DNA from: Peribacillus sp044761665
GTDB lineage: Bacteria > Bacillota > Bacilli > Bacillales > DSM-1321
Assembly: GCF_044761665.1 (NCBI RefSeq)
Contig: NZ_JBIWCW010000013.1
Span: 14,578-78,577 of the forward strand
DNA: 64,000 bases
Reading direction: 5' to 3'
Shown: piece by piece, positions 52,154 to 61,272 of the stretch
Layout: each line of letters starts with the position of its first letter
Numbering within the stretch: position 1 is the stretch's first letter
Program-made: the position numbers and the translations under genes
The notes under the pieces: generated by a model
What the model was told of the DNA's origin: nothing
The model's input: only the letters and a program-made list of their open reading frames with translations
The model's database searches: none

Positions 52154-54324
52154 TAAGACTAATTCAATATTTTCTGTTGTTCGTCACCTTGGTTCTGGGG
52201 TTGCAGATTCCAGCTTCTGCAGAAAGCCTTCAAGATAATCTGGTTCCACAGGAAACCGAAAAAAAGGTGGAAGGGGAAGTGGATCTACAATACAACCAGT
52301 ATCCCCAACATCACTATCAACTGGATACGTGGGTGGATACCGATGGCGATTGGATGCCTTGGAATTGGGCCGATGGCGCCGGGAAACAAATTTACATCGC
52401 CCTCAACGAAATGAACAATTCCATCTGGTCCGTCAATGTCCTATTGGCGAACTTCACGATGTTGATCGTTCAGGAGGCGTTCGATCTTGATTTCGTTTCC
52501 AATGTGACGGAAGAAGTCGGGGCGGCCATCCAGAATATCGCCGGTTTCGGGCCAGGGGGATTCATGCCCAATGGATTGTGGCCATTGCTTGTCACATTCG
52601 TCATTGGGATCGTAGGAGCTTGGGCGACGTATGTGGGCATGGTGAAACGGGAAAGCAGCCGGGCATGGGGTGGTTTGCTTTCCTCCATCATCCTTTTCGT
52701 CTTCGCCCTTGGTTTCTTCTCCAATGCCCCATCGATTTTAAAAGGTCTCAACGATTGGTCAGGTACCCTTCAGAGCGATATCTTGGCCGTATCCGCAAGC
52801 ATCGTGAATCCGGGTTCCCCCTATACGGAAAAAGAAGGGATCGCCACGATTCGCAACCAGATGTTCGACCTCATGGTGAAAAAACCGTATATGCTCATGC
52901 AGTATGGTACGACTGAAGTGGAAGGAGAACGTGTCGATAAAGTACTGTCTCTCGATCCCTATGCGGATGCAGAAACAAGAGCTAAAGTTGTCCAATCAGA
53001 AGTTGAAGATAACGACAATACGATGATGTCCATAAAGGGAGTCACACAGCGCGTTGGTTTTGTACCATTGCTATTCGTTGCGAATACCATCATCGGGCTA
53101 TTTCTATTGATTGTTTCGGGTTCGATCATCCTCTATCAAATGATCTTTCTCGCTTTGGTCTTGATTGCTCCGGTCCCGTTGCTCATGGCCTTGGTCCCGA
53201 GGTGGCAACAATCGGCATTCGTTTGGGCCATGAAGGTGCTGCATGCCCAGCTGATGAAAATAGCGATCGCCTTGTTACTGACCATCCTCTTCGGGATTTC
53301 AGCGATTTTGTACCGGGCTACGGAAGCTTCCAATTTAGGGTATCTTGGCATGATGCTCTTACAAATCATCTGTTTTGTAGGGGTTTGGGCCAAACGAAAA
53401 GATCTGTTCCATGTTGTGTCTACGGCCGTCAGTAACGTGGAAACGAGTACGGGGGCCACTATACAGGGGTATCGGCAGAAATACAACCAGGCAAGGAATG
53501 GGGCCAGGCAAGGCAGGAACCTTTTGGGTGGAGATAACCATCAAGGAAAAATCCGGAACCAGCCCTTGGCCAATCGCACGAGAGGTGAAGGGAAAATCGG
53601 ATTGCTGTCCAAAGTCCAATTGGCAGAAAGGAAGAAACAACTCCAGGCCACGAAATCAGGTATGTTGAGCGTGGTTGCCTCAGCAACGATGGCGGACAGG
53701 AGCCATGAGGAATTTCAAGAGGGGCAGGAGTCCTATAAGAATAGGTCAGGTATCGAGAATGCAAGTGTCGATCGTGAGCAGTTGATGGATCGAAATAATA
53801 ACCAGGAAGAGACACCGGTGGTGGATGGGGATGCTTCTTCCATGAAAGAGGGTCGCAACCGCCGCGGGCTGGTCGTCAATCGGGCAAGAATCCCATTGGC
53901 CAATCGCCAAAATCCTCAAGGCGGTAACCGTGAGGCCGCAGCTTCCATGGATCGGGCAGACATGCAGTTTGCAGATACTTCAAATCGTCCACATTCCGGA
54001 AGAACCGATCTTCCAGAGAATCAGAAGACACAAGAAGTTCGTCTCCAGGAACATGATATCAACGATGCAGTCAATGGGACTTCCAGCCATCATGAAAATA
54101 ATGAGCGCACTGTCCATGACGTTACAGAACGCAACAAGCATGTCACCGAAACGAATCGTAAGGTTCATGAGCATCACATGGAGAAAGAGAACATAACCAG
54201 GGAAGTCACAAGCGAAAACATGCGTACAAACAGTCTGGAGATACGCGTGAACCGTAAGGAAACGGTTCATCCAGAAAACAAGGCCGGTACGAATGGGGAG
54301 CGAGGGAGAAATTCAGGTCGTTAG
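52150..54324 (+). CDS. CD3337/EF1877-family (VirB6-like) mobilome membrane protein
   Basis: A 724-residue polytopic protein. A signal-like start and an acidic extracellular segment with DTWVDTDGDWMPWNWADGAG come first, then about seven membrane helices (roughly 95-415), for example LVTFVIGIVGAWATYVGMV and LLFVANTIIGLFLLIVSGSI. A hydrophilic cytoplasmic tail of 300 residues rich in Asn, Arg, Glu and His follows (about 430-724). This is the layout of the VirB6/TrbL-like protein of Gram-positive conjugation systems (TcpH type). Confidence 0.85.
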   Translation: MIRLIQYFLLFVTLVLGLQIPASAESLQDNLVPQETEKKVEGEVDLQYNQYPQHHYQLDTWVDTDGDWMPWNWADGAGKQIYIALNEMNNSIWSVNVLLANFTMLIVQEAFDLDFVSNVTEEVGAAIQNIAGFGPGGFMPNGLWPLLVTFVIGIVGAWATYVGMVKRESSRAWGGLLSSIILFVFALGFFSNAPSILKGLNDWSGTLQSDILAVSASIVNPGSPYTEKEGIATIRNQMFDLMVKKPYMLMQYGTTEVEGERVDKVLSLDPYADAETRAKVVQSEVEDNDNTMMSIKGVTQRVGFVPLLFVANTIIGLFLLIVSGSIILYQMIFLALVLIAPVPLLMALVPRWQQSAFVWAMKVLHAQLMKIAIALLLTILFGISAILYRATEASNLGYLGMMLLQIICFVGVWAKRKDLFHVVSTAVSNVETSTGATIQGYRQKYNQARNGARQGRNLLGGDNHQGKIRNQPLANRTRGEGKIGLLSKVQLAERKKQLQATKSGMLSVVASATMADRSHEEFQEGQESYKNRSGIENASVDREQLMDRNNNQEETPVVDGDASSMKEGRNRRGLVVNRARIPLANRQNPQGGNREAAASMDRADMQFADTSNRPHSGRTDLPENQKTQEVRLQEHDINDAVNGTSSHHENNERTVHDVTERNKHVTETNRKVHEHHMEKENITREVTSENMRTNSLEIRVNRKETVHPENKAGTNGERGRNSGR

Positions 54325-54335
54325 GAGGCTCACTG

Positions 54336-54965
54336 ATGTTCGGATGGGATTTTCATAATAGCAAAAGTGACCGAATCAAACTGTTTCTTTTCCTGTTGGT
54401 CGTGTTTCTTGTCATCGGTTTTATGTTCTTCACTTTCTTTCGTACCGTGAATCATGGGGATGCTGAAAGTATCGTCTCACCTAAACAGGATACCAAAGAT
54501 TCGAATCAGCCATTGAACAAAACATCAACAACGGACAGGGAAGAAGTATATATGGAAGGAAAGAATGAGTATGACCAGACCGAACGGTTTTCCAGTGAAG
54601 AATTAGAGGGCACCCAAATGATTGCCATTAAATTCGTCACTGCCTTCCATACGTACGATGCGGATGAACCGATGGCATATTTGGAACAGGCGAAACCTTA
54701 CATGATGAAGGCCCTGTACGAGAAAATGAAACGGAATGGCAGGAGAGAGGTGCTCGAACGGTCTCATCTGACCGTAAGGAAGACGGAGATCACAACGGTG
54801 GTCAATAAAAGCAAGCTTGTCATTCGCTGGAATGTGATGGTCAAAGGGAAGGCGAAATCCAGTGAGGGGAAAGTGAAAGAAACGGAAGATTGGTATTTAG
54901 TTGGATTGAGAGATGTGGAAGGAGAATGGAAAGTGGAGGATGTGAGAGTCAATGTCCCAAATTGA
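54336..54965 (+). CDS. single-pass membrane protein of the transfer operon
   Basis: A 209-residue protein with one N-terminal helix (LFLFLLVVFLVIGFMFFTFF), a polar linker, and an extracellular domain (about 85-209) that resembles the NTF2-like part of accessory transfer proteins (DWYLVGLRDVEGEWKVEDVR at its end). AGGAGG before the ATG, 11 bases after the previous gene. It overlaps the wall hydrolase gene by 14 bp. Confidence 0.7.
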   Translation: MFGWDFHNSKSDRIKLFLFLLVVFLVIGFMFFTFFRTVNHGDAESIVSPKQDTKDSNQPLNKTSTTDREEVYMEGKNEYDQTERFSSEELEGTQMIAIKFVTAFHTYDADEPMAYLEQAKPYMMKALYEKMKRNGRREVLERSHLTVRKTEITTVVNKSKLVIRWNVMVKGKAKSSEGKVKETEDWYLVGLRDVEGEWKVEDVRVNVPN

Positions 54966-56142
54966 TGATCCCAACAGCCAGGAGATGGAAGGAAGTTCCG
55001 CATTAAAAAAGGCAGCTGGTACAGGTGGAAAAGTTGTCGGGAAAAAACTGGTGAAAGCTGCCGTCAAAAAGGGTGCAGCCGTAGCCGGTTCCACATTGGG
55101 TTGGCCGGTCATAGTGGGAGTGGCGGCGGCAGTGCTACTTGTCATGGCAGGAGCCATCTTCTTCCTGTTCGTGATTCTTTCCTCTACAGGAGGGGAGGGG
55201 AATGCTGATTTTGAAGAAGGATTCTATGGTGGTGAGATTTCGGAATTCGGTGCGAATGAAATCCCTGCTAATTATATCGCCATCTACAAAGCCGCGGAAA
55301 AGAAATATGGCGTCCCATGGAACCTCCTTGCGGCCCACCATAGGGTGGAGACCGTCTTTTCCACGGTCCATATGGTCTCCCCGGTGGGAGCAGTCGGGCA
55401 CATGCAGTTCATGCCGTTGACTTGGATAGGTTGGTCCTATCCCGTCGGCAATGATGTAGGAAATGCGAGCATTCCTAAAGAGATCTTGACCGATCCATCA
55501 ATGATTAAGAAATACGGCGGCTATGGGGTTGACGCGAATGGGGATGGAAAAGCCGATCCATGGAACATGGAGGATGCCATTTTCTCTGCGGCCCATTACC
55601 TTGCAAAAAATGGTGCAACGGAAGGACGCATCCGGGAGGCCGTCTTCGCTTATAATCATGCCGACTGGTATGTGGAAGAAATCATGGGATATGCCGATCG
55701 ATATGTTGAAGGATATGTAGAGGTCGGTGGCAGAAGCAGTGGAGGCAAGACCGGGACTGCCGTTGTGGATGTAGGGAATAAGTACATCGGCCGATCCCAA
55801 TATGTCTTTGGAGGCGGGAGAAACCAAACGGACATCGCCATGGGGCGCTTCGATTGCTCAAGCTTCGTCCATTGGGCGTTCAAAGAAGTGGGCGTCGATT
55901 TGGGACCGTTGGGTTCCACAAGCACGGAAACGCTGAAAAATAAAGGGAAGCCGGTTTCCAAAGGTGAAATGAAACCGGGAGATCTAGTATTCTTTGACAC
56001 ATATAAAATAGATGGGCATGTAGGCATTTATATGGGAAATGGTCAATTCATAGGTGCACAAACTAATACGGGCGTGGCAATTGCAGATATGAAAAAGGGC
56101 TATTGGAAGGAAAAATTCAATGGGCGGGTTAATAGAATCTAA
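54952..56142 (+). CDS. bifunctional SLT / NlpC-P60 cell wall hydrolase
   Basis: A 396-residue wall-opening enzyme that ends the transfer operon. One membrane helix (about 42-75) is followed by a lysozyme-like transglycosylase domain (YGVPWNLLAAHHRVETVF with the catalytic Glu, GAVGHMQFMPLTW, AVFAYNHADWYV). A C-terminal NlpC/P60 domain has Cys about 302 in RFDCSSFVHWAF, then GDLVFFDTY and His about 356 in GHVGIYMGNGQF. It matches the TcpG/TcpI and Tn916 Orf14 (CwlT) type that cuts a path for the channel through peptidoglycan. Confidence 0.92.
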   Translation: MSQIDDPNSQEMEGSSALKKAAGTGGKVVGKKLVKAAVKKGAAVAGSTLGWPVIVGVAAAVLLVMAGAIFFLFVILSSTGGEGNADFEEGFYGGEISEFGANEIPANYIAIYKAAEKKYGVPWNLLAAHHRVETVFSTVHMVSPVGAVGHMQFMPLTWIGWSYPVGNDVGNASIPKEILTDPSMIKKYGGYGVDANGDGKADPWNMEDAIFSAAHYLAKNGATEGRIREAVFAYNHADWYVEEIMGYADRYVEGYVEVGGRSSGGKTGTAVVDVGNKYIGRSQYVFGGGRNQTDIAMGRFDCSSFVHWAFKEVGVDLGPLGSTSTETLKNKGKPVSKGEMKPGDLVFFDTYKIDGHVGIYMGNGQFIGAQTNTGVAIADMKKGYWKEKFNGRVNRI

Positions 56143-56156
56143 GAATATGAAACAGG

Positions 56157-56178
56157 GGCAGGGTGACCTGCCTTTTGT
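56157..56178 (+). terminator. terminator of the transfer operon
   Basis: GGCAGG-GTGA-CCTGCC with a short T run, 15 bp past the stop of the wall hydrolase gene. The rest up to 56454 is AT-rich and shows no gene. Confidence 0.8.
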
Positions 56179-56454
56179 TTTTCAAAATCAAATATCTGCT
56201 GGGCATGATGAATGCTGGACGTATCATTTTAAAAATAAGAGCAGATTTTTTTAGATACTGTGACAAGGGTAGTGGATTTTCTGATAATTTGAATTATGTT
56301 AACTAGCTGTTTATTTTCGAAGTAACATTAATTTTTTTTATCAATCTTGATTTTTTTGTTACGCAGTTTATTCGTACAGTGCATTAAAATTGTTATTGTT
56401 TTTTGAAAATTTCCCTCGCTTAATTCGATATAAGTATATAAGAGGTGATACACT

Positions 56455-56640
56455 TTGTTTTTTAAATGTAAAATGACGCTTGTATTCTTAATGCTTTCAA
56501 TATTCAGCTTTACTTTAGGAAACGTATTATATTTACTTTGGAGACACTCTACAATTTACGCCTCGCTTTTAGGATTTCTTTTCTTGCTCACCGCCATAGT
56601 TTTTGCATTCAAAAGATATAAAGAAAGTAAAAACAAATAA
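56455..56640 (+). CDS. small membrane protein, two helices
   Basis: A 61-residue frame from TTG 56455 with AGAGGTGA six bases upstream. Two hydrophobic helices (about 8-28 and 33-51) end in a Lys-rich tail (KRYKESKNK). No family recognised. Confidence 0.45.
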   Translation: MFFKCKMTLVFLMLSIFSFTLGNVLYLLWRHSTIYASLLGFLFLLTAIVFAFKRYKESKNK

Positions 56641-56761
56641 GTAAAAATCAAGCGAGGCTGTTATTTTTAGAAACCCTTTTTTTTCATCATTTCAATTTTA
56701 TATCGCAGTATGTGTCAACTCTCAACATATAAGTTTATAGTTGAGCATTAAGCTAAGTGAA

Positions 56762-56796
56762 AGATGTTATTCGTTTTTTCTTCGGTGATGCCGATA
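56762..56796 (-). pseudogene. 3' end remnant of a second copy of the tyrosine recombinase gene
   Basis: This 35-bp segment matches 57810-57844, the 3' end of the recombinase gene, at 31 of 35 positions. On the minus strand it reads IGITEEKTNNIFH against YIGITEEETNNVLK in the intact gene. It is therefore the tail of a related recombinase or a duplicated end. The segment between the two copies holds the XRE membrane regulator. Confidence 0.65.
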
Positions 56797-56902
56797 ATAA
56801 AGGTTTATGTAAACTATCTAACAAACATATGAATGAGTATAGATTACGCCAGTTTTTTTACTTTAATTTATATCTTTAAATATCCCATAAAAGAAAAACA
56901 CT

Positions 56903-57550
56903 TCATGTAATTGTTACTATGTACTCACCAGGTTGCCCTTTTATTTCAAGAAAGTACTTCTCATTTTTTTTGTTTTTTTCGAAAATGATACTTTTTCCCT
57001 GAGGAATCTCTAAATTTCCTTCAACAACTTTACCTTTTGAATCTTTAATACGTAGTATTATATCGCCTTTACTATTAGCACTATTTGTTATCTCTTTATC
57101 CCAAAAAATATTATCAAAAATTAAATAATCATTTGCTTCAAAGCTAATAGAATGCCATTCATCTTTTTTAACTTCTTTAACTATTCCTGTCTTCATAGGA
57201 AAAAAATAATTATGAACAGAAGAAACATTTTGTACAACCGAATAGATTGATATGAACAAAGTTATTAGAAATAATGGAACAATTAAACGTAATAACCACT
57301 TTCTCTTAGTACCATTTTTTACTTCTTCCATAATTTCATTTACCATCCCGGTTTCCTCCTTAAGCATAATATCCAGAGAAATATCAAGTAGATCACTAAT
57401 CTTAATCAATGTATCTAAATCCGGATAGTTCCTACTTGTCTCCCAATTTGAAATAGTAGATCTTGATACATGTAATAAATCAGCCAATTCTTGTTGAGTT
57501 AATTTTTTTTCTGCACGTTTTTCTTTAAGACTTTGAGCAATTCTATTCAT
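56903..57550 (-). CDS. membrane-anchored XRE regulator
   Basis: A 215-residue protein. The N-terminal XRE domain reads LKEKRAEKKLTQQELADLLH, then VSRSTISNWETSRNYPDLDT. One membrane helix follows (about 85-106, LLRLIVPLFLITLFISIYSV), then an extracytoplasmic beta-rich domain of about 100 residues. This fits one-component sensors in which an outside domain controls a tethered repressor. It is flanked by the recombinase gene and a recombinase remnant, so it may have moved in with them. Confidence 0.8.
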   Translation of the reverse strand: MNRIAQSLKEKRAEKKLTQQELADLLHVSRSTISNWETSRNYPDLDTLIKISDLLDISLDIMLKEETGMVNEIMEEVKNGTKRKWLLRLIVPLFLITLFISIYSVVQNVSSVHNYFFPMKTGIVKEVKKDEWHSISFEANDYLIFDNIFWDKEITNSANSKGDIILRIKDSKGKVVEGNLEIPQGKSIIFEKNKKNEKYFLEIKGQPGEYIVTIT

Positions 57551-57783
57551 GAAATTTCCCCTTTTTTAAAATATTACGTATTTTTATAAATTAGTTAAGC
57601 TTCAAATACTGACATTATTTGAAATAACCAATGTCAGAAATCCCAACATCACAAACTATTAAAATTTACTTGTTTTTTCGTAGTAATTGTTGGATAAAAG
57701 GACAAAATTATAAGGGAGCACTGACATGTAATTAAAGGTTGGACAAGTTGATTTTGAAACAATTTCTAATAAGTAAACAATAA

Positions 57784-58353
57784 TTAGTGAAAGACACTAA
57801 ATGTTTTTAAGACGTTATTCGTTTCTTCTTCCGTAATGCCGATATAACGCAGGGTAACGGATGGATGAGAATGATGCAGGATTCGCTGCAACATGGCAAT
57901 GTCCTTCGTAGCCTTGTAAAACCAGTAACCAAACGTTTTCCGTAACGTATGGTTGCCGACATGCTCCACGCCCGCAAACTCTGCGGCCTTGTTTAGCTGC
58001 CTGTAAGCCTGCGTAGGGGTAATGGGGTATTCTCCCTTCCTAGACGGGAATAAATAGGGACTCTGAAGGTTTTTGGCGTACGCAAAGACCTCTTCGAAGC
58101 AATTCGCGATATACATGTCGCGGATTTTCTGCGTTTTGCCTTCTTTGACCCGAAGGATCTTATGGTGTTTGCCTTTGAGGTCCAGGATTTGTTTCGTAGT
58201 AAGCTTGAGTAGGTCCCCAACCCGTAGGCCGGTCTCGCACCCTACGACAAACAGGATATAATCACGCTCCGAACAATGGCGCTTCAGCGCCCATTTCATA
58301 TCTTCGAGTTGCTGCTGATCACGGATCGGCTGCACATCTTTTTGTTTTGTCAT
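57784..58353 (-). CDS. small tyrosine recombinase (integrase/Xer type)
   Basis: A 189-residue catalytic-domain recombinase. The catalytic set is complete: Arg44 (ETGLRVGDLL), Lys73 (KEGKTQK), His135 and Arg138 (HTLRKTFG), His161 (LHHSHPS) and Tyr170 (VTLRYIGI). The N-terminal core-binding domain of larger integrases is nearly absent, so it resembles short plasmid resolution recombinases. It is read leftward; sites with 11-bp inverted arms lie next to its 5' end and again at 60676 and 61651. They are its probable substrates. Confidence 0.88.
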   Translation of the reverse strand: MTKQKDVQPIRDQQQLEDMKWALKRHCSERDYILFVVGCETGLRVGDLLKLTTKQILDLKGKHHKILRVKEGKTQKIRDMYIANCFEEVFAYAKNLQSPYLFPSRKGEYPITPTQAYRQLNKAAEFAGVEHVGNHTLRKTFGYWFYKATKDIAMLQRILHHSHPSVTLRYIGITEEETNNVLKTFSVFH

Positions 58354-58409
58354 GATTCATCGACCTTTCTATCACGTCTCAAAATCGGTCTTCTGAACCC
58401 TTATGTACC

Positions 58410-58460
58410 AAGGATTTGAATGTACGATTTTTTCTCTTTTTTTAGTATAAAGAGAAAAAA
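58410..58460. promoter_or_regulatory. half-site and hairpin next to the recombinase gene (attI-like)
   Basis: AAGGATTTGAATGTACGAT (58410-58428) repeats the left half of the site at 58481-58499 with two mismatches, 71 bp away. It runs into a TTTTTTCTCTTT / AAAGAGAAAAAA hairpin (58428-58460). It could be the primary integration site beside the recombinase gene, or a damaged copy. Confidence 0.5.
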
Positions 58461-58488
58461 TAAAAAAAGTCAATGAAATCAAGGGTTT

Positions 58489-58520
58489 GAATGTATGATA
58501 ATTAGTATAATCATACGTTC
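58489..58520. repeat. recombination-site-like repeat, copy 1
   Basis: Arms GAATGTATGAT (58489-58499) and ATCATACGTTC (58510-58520, one mismatch) around the 10-bp spacer AATTAGTATA, followed by ATATTCAAG. Two 11-bp inverted arms around a short spacer are the form of a tyrosine recombinase core site. Confidence 0.75.
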
Positions 58521-58675
58521 ATATTCAAGTAAAAAAATACTTTTATTTAACAATCGGGAGGTTATTTCATTAAGCGATTTTGTAGAATATTTACATCTTT
58601 TGCTTGTTCTAAAAATCTTTTTGAAACTTTTCTAAAGATATTTCCCACTAATAGTTGAAAGGGAGTGAAAGAGAA

Positions 58676-59215
58676 ATGGAGTACGGCAATGATAAGCTGA
58701 TTAAAAAGGCAATCAAGGGTGATAAAAAGGCCTTTGAACAACTCATCAAGCAACACCATGAACAAATTTATCGTACTGCTTATCTTTATGTACATAACGA
58801 AGAGGATGCATTGGATGTAGTCCAAGAGGCAACATATCAAGCGTATACGAGTATTTATTCATTAAAGCAACCGGGATACTTTATGACTTGGTTTACCAAA
58901 ATCATAATTCGTTGTGCTAGCCAAATCCTTAAGGGTAGAAATATTATTGTGCCACTTACAGACGAAATATTGTCTAATTTATCGGTAACAGATCATTCAG
59001 ACCATGACGAAGCAATACCTCTTTTGAATGCCGTTGGACAGCTAAAAAAGAATTATCGAACCGCCATTATTTTGTTTTACTACTATGATTATTCTATTAA
59101 AACCATTAGTGAAGTTATGGTGATTCCCGAAGGAACTGTCAAAACTTATTTAAGCAGGGGGAAAGCCCATTTAAAAAAGTCTTATAAAGAAGAGGAGGAC
59201 AAATGCCATGGATAA
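58676..59215 (+). CDS. ECF-type RNA polymerase sigma factor
   Basis: A 179-residue ECF sigma factor. Region 2 is seen at DKKAFEQLIKQHHEQIYRTA, then AYLYVHNEEDALDVVQEATY; region 4 at LKKNYRTAIILFYYYDYSIK and TISEVMVIPEGTVKTYLSRG. ATG 58676 with GGGAG ten bases upstream is chosen over TTG 58655, which precedes that site. It overlaps the DUF4179 gene by eight bases, the usual pairing of sigma factor with its membrane regulator. First unit of the cassette-like array. Confidence 0.9.
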   Translation: MEYGNDKLIKKAIKGDKKAFEQLIKQHHEQIYRTAYLYVHNEEDALDVVQEATYQAYTSIYSLKQPGYFMTWFTKIIIRCASQILKGRNIIVPLTDEILSNLSVTDHSDHDEAIPLLNAVGQLKKNYRTAIILFYYYDYSIKTISEVMVIPEGTVKTYLSRGKAHLKKSYKEEEDKCHG

Positions 59216-60623
59216 CAAGGAAGTAAAAAGTGCAATTGATAAAATAGATGTGCCAAAAGAAAAAGTGTTTAAAGCAATTGATAAAGGCTTGAAAATGGCT
59301 GGACAAGGTGGGAAAGCAAAGAAAAAGAAAATTTTTGCAGGTTTGGCTACTGCCGCGGTTCTTCTTGGAATAACTGTCGCCTCTGGTTTTATTAATCCTA
59401 CTATGAACAAAGTATTAGCTAATGCACCCTTAATTGGCGGGATCTTTCAAGAGTTTGATGATTCAATGGGGGTAGAGCTGGAGACGCAGGATGCAGTTAC
59501 CGAATTAAATCAATCTATAACAGAAAATGGTGTGACTGTAAGACTAACAAAAGCTTACTTTGATGGAAATGTTGTTTCAATTACGGGATTTGTAGATAAA
59601 AGTGTTGAAAAAGGGCATAACGAAAAAGGGGAAGTTAGTTTTGATGTGAATTTCGAACATAATAAAGGGGACAATGACCCTTGGTTGAATGGACAGTCGA
59701 CAGACATTAGGAAGGTCGAGGGAGGATACAATTTCCAATGGAAAATGGAATATCCATATAAATCTATTAAGGATAATTTTACTCTGCCTATTACTATTCA
59801 TTATATAAACGGGATAAAAGGTGACTGGGATTTTGATATTCCTATTCAGCAAGAAAAAAACAGTACACTTGCTATTTTGCAGGAACAAGAATACCTAGCA
59901 GATGGGGTCAAAATCCGTATTAAAGAGATTCTTACTGCACAGGCTTCATCTTCACTAATTTATGATACCGTGGAAAAATACAAGGGCGATGATATATATA
60001 TATTAAAAGCAATTGACAATAAAGGAAAGGTATATAGGTTTGGAAATAGAACATTACTTGAGGAATCGGTAAAAGAAGATGGATATCATAGTACTGCGCG
60101 AACAAAAATGACTAAGCTGAACTCAAATACTACTTCACTAACTTTTTATCCGCAGCTGTCTATATCAGACCCAAAAGTACAACAGCTATTGGACAAAAAA
60201 TCGTTTGCGTTTAAAAGTGAACGGCTTAATCTTGGCCTTAAGGTAAATGAAATAACCAAGAAGGGTACTGAATTAGTAATTGATTATAAATTTACAGGAC
60301 TCTCCAAGGAATTGAGTAAACACCAACTTGATTTATTTGAAAATAATTTGAAATATGAATTTTTGCTGGTCGATAAGGAATATATAGGAGTAATAGATTC
60401 TGAAAATCCAGTACCACTTAAAAATCATAGCATTAGCATGAATAAAGTGAAAACTATCAATAAAAAGACAGCACACTTCCAATCTACTTTTGACTTAAAT
60501 GGAGAAGAAAAGATTGAGAATTTTAAACTGGAAAATACAATATTGCTTTTTAACTTTTCAAGCTTTGTCCCAAGTAAGGAACTAAAACCATTTACTGTTG
60601 TACTTCCAGGTGGGAATGAATAG
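59208..60623 (+). CDS. DUF4179 protein, probable anti-sigma factor
   Basis: A 471-residue protein with a 40-residue cytoplasmic start (DVPKEKVFKAIDKGLKMAG), one membrane helix (about 42-62), then the DUF4179 domain (NKVLANAPLIGGIFQEFDD) and a second extracytoplasmic domain of about 300 residues. Such proteins follow ECF sigma genes in bacilli and hold the sigma factor at the membrane until an outside signal. GAGGAGG precedes the ATG. Confidence 0.88.
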   Translation: MDNKEVKSAIDKIDVPKEKVFKAIDKGLKMAGQGGKAKKKKIFAGLATAAVLLGITVASGFINPTMNKVLANAPLIGGIFQEFDDSMGVELETQDAVTELNQSITENGVTVRLTKAYFDGNVVSITGFVDKSVEKGHNEKGEVSFDVNFEHNKGDNDPWLNGQSTDIRKVEGGYNFQWKMEYPYKSIKDNFTLPITIHYINGIKGDWDFDIPIQQEKNSTLAILQEQEYLADGVKIRIKEILTAQASSSLIYDTVEKYKGDDIYILKAIDNKGKVYRFGNRTLLEESVKEDGYHSTARTKMTKLNSNTTSLTFYPQLSISDPKVQQLLDKKSFAFKSERLNLGLKVNEITKKGTELVIDYKFTGLSKELSKHQLDLFENNLKYEFLLVDKEYIGVIDSENPVPLKNHSISMNKVKTINKKTAHFQSTFDLNGEEKIENFKLENTILLFNFSSFVPSKELKPFTVVLPGGNE

Positions 60624-60650
60624 GGAGGGTATGGTTACTTAAAGAAAGAA

Positions 60651-60675
60651 AAATGCCGCCGAATGGCGGCATTTT
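60651..60675 (+). terminator. terminator at the end of the sigma unit
   Basis: AAATGCCGCC-GAAT-GGCGGCATTT plus T. It ends exactly at the base before the recombination-site-like repeat at 60676. Confidence 0.88.
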
Positions 60676-60707
60676 GAATATATGATTCTTAACATAATCA
60701 TACATTC
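60676..60707. repeat. recombination-site-like repeat, copy 2
   Basis: Arms GAATATATGAT (60676-60686) and ATCATACATTC (60697-60707) around TCTTAACATA, followed by AAATTCAAG. Same form and orientation as copies 1 and 3. It marks the border between the sigma unit and the DUF2089 unit. Confidence 0.8.
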
Positions 60708-60966
60708 AAATTCAAGAAAAAGGCATCTGAAAAGACCCCCTTAATGAACTATCCAGGTAAGTTAGTAAATAAAACTTAACTTATTGAGTTCTTAACTGAA
60801 CATCGGATTACTTCATTTAGTTCAGGGAAATAAAGCAAACACTATAAGCTTTTTATGTAGTTAATATTATTACAGGAGAAAGTATTATTATTAATAATTT
60901 TAAAAAATATTTGAATAATATTAATAATAATGTTAATATTTAATTAATTATTATTAAAGGGAGGTT
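60708..60966. promoter_or_regulatory. AT-rich upstream region of the DUF2089 gene
   Basis: Contains overlapping TTAATATTATTA-type palindromic stretches (about 60862-60955) directly before the DUF2089 start, which may be operators for that DNA-binding protein. No gene seen in the first half. Confidence 0.4.
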
Positions 60967-61272
60967 TTGAAACTGGATTCAAAAGAGGTTCCAAATTGGA
61001 TTTTATCTTTAGAAATGGTTGATATTGAATTTGTTAAAAAATTTGTACTAAATTCGGGATCTTTAAAAGAAATAGCGAAGTTATACGATGTTTCCTATCC
61101 AACTGTAAGAACAAGATTAGATAAGTTAATTCAAAAAATAGAAATAAATGAACGTGAAGAGAACGAGGAATTCATAAGTTTTATTAAAAAACTTTCTATT
61201 GATGATCGTATAAGCTTAGAAGATGCCAAACTGATTGTTGAAAAATATAAAAAAGAAAGAGATGACGTATAA
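60967..61272 (+). CDS. DUF2089-family HTH protein
   Basis: A 101-residue DNA-binding protein: VPNWILSLEMVDIEFVKKFV, then NSGSLKEIAKLYDVSYPTVR and TRLDKLIQKIE (helix-turn-helix), then a helical tail. This is the DUF2089 pattern found in small regulator-plus-membrane-protein operons of bacilli. TTG start; GGGAGG is only two bases away, so the start is uncertain by a few codons. Stop and next start overlap (ATAATGA context). Confidence 0.85.
   Translation: MKLDSKEVPNWILSLEMVDIEFVKKFVLNSGSLKEIAKLYDVSYPTVRTRLDKLIQKIEINEREENEEFISFIKKLSIDDRISLEDAKLIVEKYKKERDDV

Noticed and set aside
44028..56027. Many open frames of 60-170 codons opposite or out of frame with the transfer genes
   Set aside because: Shadows of high-GC coding sequence; none has its own ribosome binding site, family match or independent context.
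58489..58520. Site 1 as an ordinary promoter (contains TATAAT)
   Set aside because: No -35 box lies at 16-18 bp, and the sequence recurs with its inverted arms at two other unit borders directly behind terminators.
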